Source: Noviherbaspirillum sp. UKPF54 (GTDB lineage Bacteria; Pseudomonadota; Gammaproteobacteria; Burkholderiales; Burkholderiaceae_D). Taken from it: DNA of 64,000 nt. A program made the position numbers and the translations under genes. Positions within the stretch are counted from its first letter, which is position 1, and each line of letters opens with the position of its first letter. Positions 56,401 to 64,000 of this stretch are shown piece by piece. The notes beneath the pieces are model-generated. The model worked only from the letters and a program-made list of their open reading frames with translations. It was not told where the DNA came from and ran no database searches. The stretch covers positions 434,001-498,000 of the forward strand of contig NZ_CP040128.1 of assembly GCF_007874125.1 (NCBI RefSeq), in the 5' to 3' direction.

Positions 56401-56786
56401 CCGGATGGTATGTCGACTTCAACCCGAACAACGAGTCGCCGGGCGAACGCGTCAATGTCGACATGCAGCAGCAGCTCGGCTTGCTGACCGTGGCGACCAA
56501 CGTGCCCAGCGCGAATGCCTGCACCACCGGTGGCTATGCCTGGCTGTATTCCTTCGACTACAAGACGGGGCAGTACGTCAAGACGGCGGCGCACAACACG
56601 GTCGGCCGCAAGCTTTCCACCAATGCCCTGATCGCGGGGATCAAGACGATCAGGCTGACCACCGGGAAGACCGTGACAATCAGCACCGACACGGGAGGCG
56701 GGCTGGGCGGAAACGACGATCCGACCTCGAATCCGGGCACCGGCGGCGATGTGAAGAGGGCGTCCTGGCGTGAACTTTCCGATTGA
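53424..56786 (+). CDS. pilY1: PilY1-type pilus tip/assembly protein with vWA domain
   Basis: 1120-residue exported protein: signal peptide MTKPRTTLVRLIPAVLLWPWAMSHA, an N-terminal von Willebrand A-like domain with the MIDAS motif DDSGSM at 52-57, and a C-terminal PilC/PilY1 beta-propeller (from about 610; DREHVLGDMVSSQPVYV, DGMLHAFNG, LVGGLNAGGRGYYALDVTD). PilY1 controls pilus extension and retraction and surface contact. I did not find a certain DxDxDxxxD calcium site like that of Pseudomonas PilY1. The 3' end overlaps the TonB-like gene by 17 bp. Confidence 0.93.
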   Translation: MTKPRTTLVRLIPAVLLWPWAMSHADVTDIANAPMASSSSSEVKPNILFILDDSGSMADNFLPDAAENFSWNEYGSRSKHCNGLYYNPTVTYSPPVDATGASYPNSSFTAAWDNGFRTADGRTDLTGSVYYKYSGTQADLAFSYNSDGTVKTSSTFYKECNSDVGDSPGKNVFSRVTVGAASGTGGTDERTNFANWYSYYRTRILSMKSAAGRAFKSIGNAYRVGLTTINYAGSDNSDGRYLSIGDFNAAQKSSWYDKFYGVEPGANTPLRAALSKAGRIYAGKIGADPVQYSCQQNFAILSTDGYWNSSAGYQIDGSTAVGNQDGGSTARPMYDALGRSDTLADVAMYYYKTDLRTADLGNCRGALGTDVCENNVPGAGADLNPQQHMTTFTLGLGVNGTLAYSEDYLQGGSADYNAIVQGTASWPAPAANGQTAVDDLWHAAVNGRGTYFSAQNPDSLVSGISKALSGVSARTGTAAAAATSNLEPVAGDNYVYVALYRTVKWDGDLQAKTIDPNSGAISAAAAWSAQPLLDAKAGATTDTRTIYTFNGATGGLKTFTWSNLTAAEKAYFSDMCSSTDKLSQCATLTDAQKTAASGENLVNFIRGQNGYEDESGNANRLYRDREHVLGDMVSSQPVYVKKPPFAYNDDNYATFRDTTQKNRRAMVYVAVNDGMLHAFNGDTGVEEWAYIPPMVLPNLYKLADKSYSANHQYFVDGSPTVGDICPDAPASTCSGSQWKSILVGGLNAGGRGYYALDVTDPANPRALWNFTVSNDADLGYSFGNPVITKRRDGTWVVIVTSGYNNVSPGDGQGYLYVLNANTGAVLDKICTGAGSPATPSGLAKINAWVNSTTSNTAERLYGGDLLGNVWRFDINDTVPPSGKEATLIAELGQINGAGLQPVTVKPELTAITAGGAAYAVINVATGRYLGLTDLGDTSQQSVYAFKDNLTATGLGRVRANGVLVRQTLTSFTGDAGEQLRTSSVNDVDWATDAGWYVDFNPNNESPGERVNVDMQQQLGLLTVATNVPSANACTTGGYAWLYSFDYKTGQYVKTAAHNTVGRKLSTNALIAGIKTIRLTTGKTVTISTDTGGGLGGNDDPTSNPGTGGDVKRASWRELSD

Positions 56787-57417
56787 CGCCCGCCCGTCCT
56801 CGGTCCGGCTGGCAGGAGGGCGGCCGCTGGCATGGATGCTGTCGCTGCTGGCGCATGGCGCGCTGGCCTGGGCGGTTGTCGCATATTCCGGCGTGCCGGC
56901 CGCCGGCGTAAAGCGGCAGCAGAGTGCGCCGCGGCCGCTCGCGGTTTATCTGAAAGAAAGCACCCCCGCCGTATCTCCGGCAGCGGCGGAAACGGCGGTC
57001 CCGGCCCCCCAAAAACGCACGCCGCTTACCGAGGAAGTGCAGCCTGCGCAACAGGAAGCGGAGCGGGAGCCGGTCGAGGCGCCTGTGGTGGTGCTGGCGC
57101 GCCAGCCCGAGCCGCAATATTTCCGCTCCTCGGAACTGTCGGAACGGCCGCATGTCGTGCAAGACATACCGCCGGACCTGGGAGGCGGGTTCGTTGGCGT
57201 GCCGGCGCAAGCCGTTATCCTGCGGCTGTTCATCAACGAGGAGGGCGCCATCGATCGCGTGACGTCCGAGGAGTCCTATCTGCCGCCCGAGCAGATGGCT
57301 ATCCTGGTCGAAGCATTTTCCAAGATGAAGTTTCGTCCGGGTCTGCGCGACGACACCCCGGTCAAGAGCCAGATGCGGATTGAAGTCAGGCTGGAAAGCC
57401 TGTTATCGAAGCAATAG
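56770..57417 (+). CDS. TonB-like energy-transducer protein at the end of the pilus operon
   Basis: 215-residue protein with one N-terminal membrane helix (WMLSLLAHGALAWAVVAYSG), a Pro/Glu/Ala-rich spacer (about 55-110) and a C-terminal TonB-like domain (QAVILRLFINEEGAIDRV, AFSKMKFRPGLRDD). The start is GTG at 56770, inside pilY1. No ExbB/ExbD genes are near. Because it is translationally coupled to pilY1, a role in pilus-tip function is possible, but this is only contextual. Confidence 0.75.
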   Translation: MNFPIDARPSSVRLAGGRPLAWMLSLLAHGALAWAVVAYSGVPAAGVKRQQSAPRPLAVYLKESTPAVSPAAAETAVPAPQKRTPLTEEVQPAQQEAEREPVEAPVVVLARQPEPQYFRSSELSERPHVVQDIPPDLGGGFVGVPAQAVILRLFINEEGAIDRVTSEESYLPPEQMAILVEAFSKMKFRPGLRDDTPVKSQMRIEVRLESLLSKQ

Positions 57418-57490
57418 AGTGTAATAGTGGAATGCGGGTCGCACGGCAGAACCGAATACCCGCAAACGGGTCTGTTGTTATGAAATCAGC

Positions 57491-58903
57491 ATGGAGACCA
57501 GCATGCCGGCAACCAGGACGGAACATGACACGTTTGGCGCGATCGAGGTGCCGGCGGACCGACTTTGGGGCGCACAGACGCAGCGCTCGCTCCATCATTT
57601 TTCCATTTCCACCGAACGCATGCCGGACGAGCTGATCGTCGCGTTGGCGATGGTCAAGTCCGCCTGCGCCACTGCCAACCGCGACCTGGATCGCCTGGAA
57701 CGGAAAAAGGCGGAAGCCATCATCAGGGCGGCGGAAGAAGTCGCGTCCGGACAGCGCCTGGGAGAATTCCCGCTGTCGGTCTGGCAGACCGGTTCCGGCA
57801 CGCAGACCAACATGAACATGAACGAGGTGATCGCCAATCGCGCCTCCGAGCTGCTGGGCGGCGCGCGCGGCGAAGGGCGCCTGGTGCATCCGAACGACGA
57901 CGTCAATCTCGGCCAGTCGTCCAACGACATCTTCCCCACGGCAATGCACGTGGCCGCGGTGGCCGCCGTGAAGAATGACTTGCTGCCGGCGCTGCGCGCG
58001 CTGCGCGCCACCCTCGACGACAAGGCGCAGGCGTTTGCCGGCATCGTCAAGATCGGCCGCACGCACCTGCAGGATGCGACGCCGCTGACGCTGGGGCAGG
58101 AATTCTCCGGCTACGTGGCGCAGCTCGACCATGCCGTCGTGGCCATCTCGGCCGGCCTGCCCGCGCTGGGCGAACTCGCCGTGGGCGGCACGGCGGTCGG
58201 CACCGGGCTCAACAGCCACCCGGAATTCGGCGCGCGCGTGGCCACCGAGCTGGCGCACCGGACCAGCTTCCCGTTCACCAGTGCGCCCAACAAGTTCGCC
58301 GCCCTGGCGTCGCACGATGCGCTGCTGGCCGCGCACGGCGCGCTCAAGACGCTGGCGGCGGCGCTCATGAAGATCGCCAACGACATCCGCTGGCTCGCTT
58401 CCGGGCCGCGCTCCGGCCTCGGGGAAATCGCCATTCCCGAGAACGAGCCGGGCAGCTCCATCATGCCCGGCAAGGTCAATCCGACGCAGGCCGAGGCCCT
58501 GACCATGCTGTGCTGCCAGGTGTTCGGCAACGATGTCGCGATCAATATCGGCGGCGCGTCCGGCAACTTCGAACTCAACGTGTTCAAGCCGATGATCGCC
58601 CATGACTTCCTGCAAAGCGTGCGCCTGCTGGCCGGCGGCATGCGCAGTTTCGAGGAACATTGCGCGCGCGGCATCGAAGCCAACCGCGAGCGCATCGCGC
58701 AATTGATGGAGCGCTCGCTGATGCTGGTGACCGCGCTGGCGCCGCATATCGGGTACGACCGCGCGGCGCAGATCGCCAAGCAGGCGCACCGCACCGGCGC
58801 AACCCTGAAGCAGGCCGCGCTCGACCTGGGCTATGTGTCGGAAACCGACTTCGAGCGCTGGGTGCGCCCGCAGGAGATGACCGGCCCCGGCGCGTCCGGT
58901 TAA
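57491..58903 (+). CDS. fumC: Class II fumarate hydratase
   Basis: Tetrameric TCA-cycle enzyme converting fumarate and malate, 470 residues. Catalytic blocks: [51 protein letters not shown] and the superfamily signature [15 protein letters not shown] with the catalytic Ser. The start at 57491 gives [13 protein letters not shown], with a second ATG at 57503. No iron-sulfur motif, so oxygen-stable type. Monocistronic in appearance, with a short ACCCG hairpin upstream. Confidence 0.97.
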   Translation: METSMPATRTEHDTFGAIEVPADRLWGAQTQRSLHHFSISTERMPDELIVALAMVKSACATANRDLDRLERKKAEAIIRAAEEVASGQRLGEFPLSVWQTGSGTQTNMNMNEVIANRASELLGGARGEGRLVHPNDDVNLGQSSNDIFPTAMHVAAVAAVKNDLLPALRALRATLDDKAQAFAGIVKIGRTHLQDATPLTLGQEFSGYVAQLDHAVVAISAGLPALGELAVGGTAVGTGLNSHPEFGARVATELAHRTSFPFTSAPNKFAALASHDALLAAHGALKTLAAALMKIANDIRWLASGPRSGLGEIAIPENEPGSSIMPGKVNPTQAEALTMLCCQVFGNDVAINIGGASGNFELNVFKPMIAHDFLQSVRLLAGGMRSFEEHCARGIEANRERIAQLMERSLMLVTALAPHIGYDRAAQIAKQAHRTGATLKQAALDLGYVSETDFERWVRPQEMTGPGASG

Positions 58904-59202
58904 CCCCTGCAGTCCGTGGTGCTGTAAGTTTCCTGTAATAAACACCGCGCATCCTAGTCTACGCTTGACTTCCCGGCCATAGGTGGCGACTCGACATCCA
59001 CAGGGCCGTTGGAAGGTTGTCACATTCGCATATCCGGCGGCGATATGCCGAATGACCGGGCCGTGCCCTGCACCAGTTTCCCTTGAACCGATTTACCTGA
59101 CCCGCGAACCGTGTTGCAGGCGCGCCAATGCCTTGCATGATGCGTCGGACTATTCGCAGTTGATCGGGTAGTATCAAGAAACATCAAGAAAGAGTAGAGA
59201 AG

Positions 59203-60819
59203 ATGGGACGTCACTTGCTCCGATTTCTGGTTCCGCTGATGGCAGCGGCGGCGGGCGGCACGGCGCTGGCAGCGCTGCTGGACTGGCTGGCCGGCGCGGC
59301 CATCGGCGCGGTGACGCTGGCCGCCATCGCGTCGCTCTGTTCGGCCGCCGTGGTAATGCTGGCGATCCGGAGCCGGCCGGACGGCAACAGCCGGTTTGCC
59401 GCACGTGCCGGCGGCGTGCTCGACCATTTCATGATCGGTTCGGCGGAAACGTCCTATTTCGTCGACTCGATCAAGAAGAAAATCGACCAGGATCTGCAGA
59501 TCACCGAGGACATCGTCGGGCGTTCCCGGCAGACCGCGCAGACCACCGAGCAAATCGCCGCCAATGCGGAGCGCGCGTCGAAGATCGCCAGCGACGTACG
59601 CAGCGAAAGCGTGGCGGGGCGGGCGGAGGTGGACCAGGGCCTGCGCCGCATCAGCAACGCGCGCCAGGACGCGCAGGCCGCCTCGGAAGTGATGACCCAT
59701 CTGCAGGAAAAGTCGCGTCGCATCCATGTCATCACCGAGGTGATCAACGAGATCGCCGCGCGCACCAACCTGCTGGCGCTCAACGCTGCAATCGAAGCGG
59801 CGCGCGCCGGCGAGCACGGGCGCGGCTTCGCGGTGGTGGCCGGCGAAGTGCGCCAGCTGGCGCAACGCACCAAGTCCGCCACTGACGACATCGGCGTGAT
59901 GGTGCGCGAAATTAACGACGAGGCCGAGCGCGCCTCGGCCGGCATGACGGCATTGAGCGGCAAGGTGTCGGAAGCGGCGCAGAACGTCGAGCGGGTCCAC
60001 GCCTTGCTCGACAATATCGAGCAGTCGGCCGGCGTGTCGCAGACTGAAATCCAGATGATCGCGGCGGCCTCGCGCGAGCACGTCGAGACGACGCAACTGA
60101 TCGCGGAATCGATTTTGCGCATTCGCGACGGCATGCTGTCGACCGAGGAAGCATTGCCGCTGGCGTCGAAATCGGCGATGGTGCTGACCGAGCGGGCCGA
60201 AGCGCTGTTCGAGGCGGCCACCGAATTCGGCGTGCCGACCACGCACGATGAAGTGCGCGCGCTGGCCGAGCAGGGCGCGGCGCAGATCGGCGCGCTGTTC
60301 GAGGAAGCGATCGCCGGCGGCCGCATCAGCGAGACGGCCCTGTTCGACCGCAATTACAAGCCGATCCCGAACACCAATCCTCCGAAATATACGACCGCGT
60401 TCGACGCCTTCACCGACCGCACGCTGCCGGCGATCCAGGAACGCATCCTGGAGTCGCTGCCGCAGCTGGCCTATGCTGGCGCGGTCGACAACAACGGCTA
60501 CTTCCCGACCCATAACCACAAGTTTTCCAAGCCGCTGACGGGCAATTACGACGTCGACCTGGTGAACAACCGCACCAAGCGCATCTTCAACGACGCCACC
60601 GGCGCGCGCTGCGGATCGAATACGAAACCGTCCCTGCTGCAGACCTACAAGCGGGATACCGGCGAGGTGATGCATGACTTGTCGGTGCCGATCTACGTGA
60701 AGGGACGGCACTGGGGCGGCTTTCGGGTCGGTTACCGTTCGAGCGCGCCGGCGGCCGACAAGGCAGCGGCGCCCGCCGCGGCCGGCAGCCGGGCAAACGT
60801 CAAGCGACTGGCGCACTGA
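59203..60819 (+). CDS. Methyl-accepting chemotaxis protein with C-terminal sensor-like domain
   Basis: 538-residue chemoreceptor with inverted order. Two TM helices fill residues about 7-55 and leave almost no periplasmic domain. The signalling hairpin comes next (tip [22 protein letters not shown] at about 187-208). After residue about 350 a C-terminal domain follows: [40 protein letters not shown] and [17 protein letters not shown], resembling a single-Cache-like/PAS-like sensing fold in the cytosol. It would sense an internal signal, perhaps redox or a metabolite, and pass it to CheA. No che genes are nearby. The ATG follows AGAGAAG. Confidence 0.85.
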   Translation: MGRHLLRFLVPLMAAAAGGTALAALLDWLAGAAIGAVTLAAIASLCSAAVVMLAIRSRPDGNSRFAARAGGVLDHFMIGSAETSYFVDSIKKKIDQDLQITEDIVGRSRQTAQTTEQIAANAERASKIASDVRSESVAGRAEVDQGLRRISNARQDAQAASEVMTHLQEKSRRIHVITEVINEIAARTNLLALNAAIEAARAGEHGRGFAVVAGEVRQLAQRTKSATDDIGVMVREINDEAERASAGMTALSGKVSEAAQNVERVHALLDNIEQSAGVSQTEIQMIAAASREHVETTQLIAESILRIRDGMLSTEEALPLASKSAMVLTERAEALFEAATEFGVPTTHDEVRALAEQGAAQIGALFEEAIAGGRISETALFDRNYKPIPNTNPPKYTTAFDAFTDRTLPAIQERILESLPQLAYAGAVDNNGYFPTHNHKFSKPLTGNYDVDLVNNRTKRIFNDATGARCGSNTKPSLLQTYKRDTGEVMHDLSVPIYVKGRHWGGFRVGYRSSAPAADKAAAPAAAGSRANVKRLAH

Positions 60820-60855
60820 TCCCTGGCTTGCCGGGCAGTGGCCCGGATGGCGTCC

Positions 60856-61758
60856 TTACTCCCGGACCGACTCCATGACCTGTTCCCGGAACCAGCGGTT
60901 GGCCGGGTCGTTATCCATGTTCGCATGCCAGTACAGGAATACGTCGAAGGCCGGCACTTCCAGCGGGAACGGCAGGATCTGGTTGTCGAACTGCTGGTTG
61001 GCGATGCGCGCGTAGCGTCCCGGCATCGTCAGCAGCATGTCGGTTTCGCTCACCACCCGGCAGGCGGCGAAATAGTGCTGGCAGCGCAGGCGGATCTGCC
61101 GTTCCAGGCCGAAGCGGCTCAGCTCGAAATCTTCCAGCCCGGGGCCGCGCCGGCGCGAGCTGGCGAGGATGTGGTCCTGCTGCATGTAGGTGTCGAGATC
61201 GAGCTTGCCGTCGATTGCGGGATGCCCCTTGCGCGCCACCACCACCGTCGAATCCTGGTAGATCCGGGTGCGCATGATGTCGCCCGACAGCGGCAGCAGC
61301 ACGTCGATGGCGCCGTCCAGCGTGCCGGCAGCCATTTCGCTCTCCAGCTCGCGCCGCTCGACGTGACTGGCGGCGACGTCGACCAGCGGTGCGGCCTGCC
61401 GCACGCGCAGCATCAGCGGCGGCAGGATGGTCGCTTCCAGCACGTCGCGCAAGGCGATGTTGAACTGCTTGGGCGTGCTGGCCGGGTCGAAGGTATGCAG
61501 GCCGTTCAATGTCACTTCCAGCCCGCGCAGGGCGCGCCGCACCGGCTCGATCATGTTGCGCGCCATCGGCGTCGACACCATCGCATGGCCCTGGCGCACG
61601 AACAGCGGGTCGTCGAACATCTGGCGCAGCCGTCCCAGCGCGTGGCTGATCGCCGGCTGCGTCAGGTTCAGCTTCTGGCTGGCGCGTGTGACGCTGCCTT
61701 CGGTATAGATCGCTTCGAAGACCGTGAACAGGTTAAGGTCGACCCGGGATATATGCAT
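60856..61758 (-). CDS. LysR-family transcriptional regulator
   Basis: 300-residue LTTR. The N-terminal winged HTH reads VDLNLFTVFEAIYTEGSVTRASQKLNLTQPAISHALGRLR, and the effector domain follows from about 90. It is divergent from the histidine phosphatase-SDR-acyl-CoA dehydrogenase genes; the 109-bp gap contains a dyad TGAAATA...TATTCA at 61769-61789, a candidate LysR box with T-N11-A spacing. It likely responds to a carboxylate or acyl-CoA and controls the divergent genes and itself. Confidence 0.9.
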   Translation of the reverse strand: MHISRVDLNLFTVFEAIYTEGSVTRASQKLNLTQPAISHALGRLRQMFDDPLFVRQGHAMVSTPMARNMIEPVRRALRGLEVTLNGLHTFDPASTPKQFNIALRDVLEATILPPLMLRVRQAAPLVDVAASHVERRELESEMAAGTLDGAIDVLLPLSGDIMRTRIYQDSTVVVARKGHPAIDGKLDLDTYMQQDHILASSRRRGPGLEDFELSRFGLERQIRLRCQHYFAACRVVSETDMLLTMPGRYARIANQQFDNQILPFPLEVPAFDVFLYWHANMDNDPANRWFREQVMESVRE

Positions 61759-61768
61759 GAAATTTATT

Positions 61769-61789
61769 TGAAATAATAATAACTATTCA
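61769..61789. promoter_or_regulatory. Candidate LysR-type operator
   Basis: Inverted sequence TGAAAT-N-ACTATTCA with about 11 bases between the T and the A, in the AT-rich start of the divergent region 61759-61867. Typical of LTTR boxes but only a visual match. Confidence 0.4.
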
Positions 61790-61867
61790 TTTGATCGATT
61801 CTATACCCGGCGATATGCTCTTCACAACCCGCCGAATGCGGCGGCAGTTTGGGGAGACACGCTCGGC

Positions 61868-62590
61868 ATGGGACAAATCTACCTGGTCCGGCACGGACAA
61901 GCATCGTTCGGCAGCGCGGACTACGACCAGTTGTCGGAACTCGGCCTGGAACAGGCGCGCCTGCTGGGCGAATGGTTTGCCAATTCGCGCCAGAAATTCC
62001 ATCGCGTCGTCACCGGCGCCCTGAAGCGCCACCGGCAGACGGCGGATGCCTGCATGGCGGTGCTGCCCAAGGCGCACCGGGTCGATACCGACTGGCACAC
62101 CGATCCGGATTTCAACGAGTACGACCACCACGAAGTGCTGGTGCGGCACCATCCGCCGTTCGACGATCCTGCCGAGATCAAACGCTTCCTGGCCGCCAGC
62201 CCGGATGCGCGCCACGCGTTCCAGGAAATCTTCCAGGCCGCGATGACGCGTTGGATGAGCGGCGAACATGACGCCGACTACCGCGAAACCTGGATGCAAT
62301 TCCGCCAGCGCTGCGTGCGCGGATTGCAGCACCTGGTGGAAGGCGCCGACAAGTCGCAATCGATCATCGTGTTCACCTCCGGCGGCACCATCGCCACTAT
62401 CTGCCAGCACGTGCTCGGGCTGGAGGATCGCCAGATGGCGCAGCTGAACTGGACGCTGGCCAACTGCGGCCTTACCAAGCTGCTCTATCAGTCGGGCGGC
62501 GCGCCGTCGCGCCGCGTGTCGCTCAGCTATCTCAACAATTACGCCCATCTCGAATGGCTCGGGCAGCCGCACACCATCACCTATCGCTAA
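61868..62590 (+). CDS. Histidine phosphatase family protein
   Basis: 240-residue member of the phosphoglycerate-mutase-like histidine phosphatases: the catalytic RHG is in YLVRHGQASFG (about 6-16), and the second His is probably in FTSGGTIATIC. It has no signal peptide. Substrate unknown; similar Burkholderiales genes sit with acyl-CoA dehydrogenases and short-chain dehydrogenases, suggesting a phosphatase of a CoA- or sugar-phosphate intermediate. The SDR gene follows after 3 bases. Confidence 0.87.
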   Translation: MGQIYLVRHGQASFGSADYDQLSELGLEQARLLGEWFANSRQKFHRVVTGALKRHRQTADACMAVLPKAHRVDTDWHTDPDFNEYDHHEVLVRHHPPFDDPAEIKRFLAASPDARHAFQEIFQAAMTRWMSGEHDADYRETWMQFRQRCVRGLQHLVEGADKSQSIIVFTSGGTIATICQHVLGLEDRQMAQLNWTLANCGLTKLLYQSGGAPSRRVSLSYLNNYAHLEWLGQPHTITYR

Positions 62591-62593
62591 CCT

Positions 62594-63364
62594 ATGACAA
62601 ACGCAAACCTGTTCGACCTCTCAGGAAAAATCGCGCTGGTGACCGGCGCCTCGCGCGGCATCGGCGAATCGATCGCCAGGACGCTGGCCGCTTACGGCGC
62701 GCACGTGCTCGTCTCCAGCCGCAAGGCGGAGTCGTGCGACGCCGTCGTAGCCGCCATCCGCGAAGCGGGCGGCTCGGCCGAGACGATCGCCTGCCATATC
62801 GGCGAAATGGCGCAGATCGAGGCGATGTATGCCGCCATCGAAAGCAAGCACGGCCGGCTCGACATCCTGGTCAACAACGCCGCCACCAACCCGTACTTCG
62901 GCCCGATCGTCGATACCGACCTGTCGTCGTTCCAGAAGACGGTCGATGTCAACATCCGCGGCTATTTCTACAGCTCGGTGCATGGCGCCAAGCTGATGGC
63001 GAAGAACGGCGGCGGCAGCATCGTCAACGTCGCCTCGGTCAACGGTGTCATCCCCGGCGAAGGGCAGGGCATCTATTCGATCACCAAGGCGGCCGTGATT
63101 TCGATGACGCAGGCCTTCGCCAAGGAATGCGCGGCCTCCGGCGTGCGCGTGAACGCCTTGCTGCCGGGGCCGACCGACACCAAGTTCGCCGCCGCCCTGG
63201 TGCACAACCCGGCCGTGCTGAACCGCATGATGCCGCACGTGCCGATGCGCCGCGTGGCGCAGCCGGACGAGATGGCCGGCACCGTGCTGTACCTGGCGTC
63301 GAATGCATCGAGCTACACCACCGGCACCTGCATCAATGTCGACGGTGGCTATTTGATCGGTTAA
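62594..63364 (+). CDS. SDR-family oxidoreductase
   Basis: 256-residue NAD(P)-dependent short-chain dehydrogenase: TGASRGIGES at 17-26 (cofactor loop), NNAA motif, catalytic Tyr and Lys in YSITK, and a C-terminal TCINVDGGYLIG. Likely 3-hydroxyacyl-CoA or a related alcohol/keto substrate given its position between the phosphatase and acyl-CoA dehydrogenase genes. The acidic residue after the cofactor loop is not obvious (SSRKAES), which suggests NADP preference. Confidence 0.88.
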   Translation: MTNANLFDLSGKIALVTGASRGIGESIARTLAAYGAHVLVSSRKAESCDAVVAAIREAGGSAETIACHIGEMAQIEAMYAAIESKHGRLDILVNNAATNPYFGPIVDTDLSSFQKTVDVNIRGYFYSSVHGAKLMAKNGGGSIVNVASVNGVIPGEGQGIYSITKAAVISMTQAFAKECAASGVRVNALLPGPTDTKFAAALVHNPAVLNRMMPHVPMRRVAQPDEMAGTVLYLASNASSYTTGTCINVDGGYLIG

Positions 63365-63412
63365 GCAGCAAAAAACACAATCGCGCCTGGCGCATACACA
63401 ACGGAGTGAAAC

Positions 63413-64000
63413 ATGGACTTTGACTACAGCCCCAAGGTAAAGGAACTGCAGAAGCGCCTCAATGCGTTCATGGACGAGCACGTCTATCCGAACGAAAAAG
63501 CCTTCTTCGACGAGATCGCGGAAAACCGCGCCAAGGGCGACGCCTGGATTCCGACCAAGGTAATGGAAGACCTCAAGCGGAAGGCCAAGGCCGCCGGCCT
63601 GTGGAACCTGTTCCTGCCGGAGTCCGACAAGGGCGCGGGTCTCACCAACCTCGAATATGCGCCGCTGTGCGAAATCATGGGCCGCGCAGGCTGGGCCGCC
63701 GAGGCGTTCAACTGCTCCGCGCCGGACACCGGCAACATGGAGACGCTGGAGCGCTACGCCAGCGAGGAACTGAAGCAAACATGGCTGAAACCGCTGCTGG
63801 AAGGCGAGATCCGTTCCTGCTTCGCGATGACCGAGCCGGCGGTGGCGTCGTCGGACGCGACCAACATCGAAAGCCGCATCGTGCGCGACGGCGATCACTA
63901 CGTGATCAACGGCCGCAAGTGGTGGTCGTCCGGCGCCAACGATCCGCGCTGCAAGGTGTTCATCTTCATGGGCAAGACCGACCCGGACAACCCGAGCAAG
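63413..64000 (+). CDS. Acyl-CoA dehydrogenase family protein, cut by the window end
   Basis: First 196 residues of an acyl-CoA dehydrogenase: [40 protein letters not shown], the FAD/substrate block [20 protein letters not shown] and [24 protein letters not shown] stands 7-10 bases ahead of the ATG. It resembles the long-chain/ACAD10-11-type group common in Burkholderiales. Active-site Glu and C-terminal parts lie beyond the window. Confidence 0.93.
   Translation, partial: MDFDYSPKVKELQKRLNAFMDEHVYPNEKAFFDEIAENRAKGDAWIPTKVMEDLKRKAKAAGLWNLFLPESDKGAGLTNLEYAPLCEIMGRAGWAAEAFNCSAPDTGNMETLERYASEELKQTWLKPLLEGEIRSCFAMTEPAVASSDATNIESRIVRDGDHYVINGRKWWSSGANDPRCKVFIFMGKTDPDNPSK

Noticed and set aside
53943..56594. 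An 883-codon minus-strand frame
   Set aside because: Antisense to pilY1; composition typical of a shadow frame.
57458..57480. A terminator between the TonB-like gene and fumC
   Set aside because: The ACCCG-CAAA-CGGGT stem is only 5 bp and followed by a weak CTGTTGTT stretch.

Overview
This is a GC-rich (roughly 60-65 percent by eye) chromosomal window that fits a betaproteobacterium of the order Burkholderiales, most likely Oxalobacteraceae (Herbaspirillum / Noviherbaspirillum / Massilia type). The assignment is an inference from gene families and order: the block rpsP-rimM-trmD-rplS followed by a CoA-pyrophosphatase NUDIX gene, a CobD/CbiB-like membrane protein and a DUF3579 gene; an etfBA-acyl-CoA dehydrogenase operon; a PilE-FimT-PilV-PilW-PilX-PilY1 pilus operon. 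No rRNA gene, complete tRNA gene or CRISPR array was seen.

Region 1 (1-1.85 kb) holds a PlsC-type acyltransferase facing an alpha/beta hydrolase. Region 2 (about 1.9-7.8 kb) is an accessory patch with lower GC: a REP-associated tyrosine transposase (RAYT) surrounded by several copies of one inverted-repeat element (arm GGGGTCAGACTCGATTTAA), a c-type cytochrome, a DUF900-like hydrolase, a lipoprotein, an unknown gene cut at the border of a complete 1245-bp IS3-family element, and a tRNA-like 3' fragment with a hairpin next to glnS. Region 3 (7.8-18 kb) has glnS and a probable metal-efflux operon on the minus strand: czcC-czcB-czcA-like RND genes, a DUF2846 gene, and an OmpR-type regulator with its kinase. 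An 11-bp-spaced direct repeat ahead of czcC is a good candidate operator.

Region 4 (18-31.3 kb) contains a small membrane protein, an alpha-carbonic anhydrase, a LytS/LytTR-type two-component pair behind a gamma-glutamyltransferase gene, a TldD/PmbA-type pair, a family III CoA-transferase, a PAS-GAF-GGDEF-EAL protein, a glycerophosphodiesterase and a secreted protein with an internal duplication. Region 5 (32-47.1 kb) is mostly core: alaS-NUDIX, tusA-like, etfB-etfA-acyl-CoA dehydrogenase with a palindromic operator upstream, a DUF1059/DUF1326/DUF2182 group, a TM2 protein, the rpsP-rimM-trmD-rplS operon with clear promoter and terminator, NUDIX, CobD/CbiB-like and DUF3579.

Region 6 (47.1-64 kb) has a periplasmic solute-binding-like protein overlapping an SRPBCC-membrane fusion, a frameshifted DUF599 gene, a tightly overlapping minor-pilin/PilY1 operon ending in a TonB-like gene, fumC, a chemoreceptor whose sensor-like domain lies after the signalling domain, and a LysR regulator divergent from a histidine phosphatase-SDR-acyl-CoA dehydrogenase set whose last gene runs off the window. 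Most of the window is ordinary. The parts most worth a second look are the RAYT/REPIN patch, the TonB-like gene embedded in the pilus operon, the SRPBCC-membrane fusion, the inverted chemoreceptor and the DUF1059-DUF1326-DUF2182 group. I saw nothing that I can claim as a proven new system.
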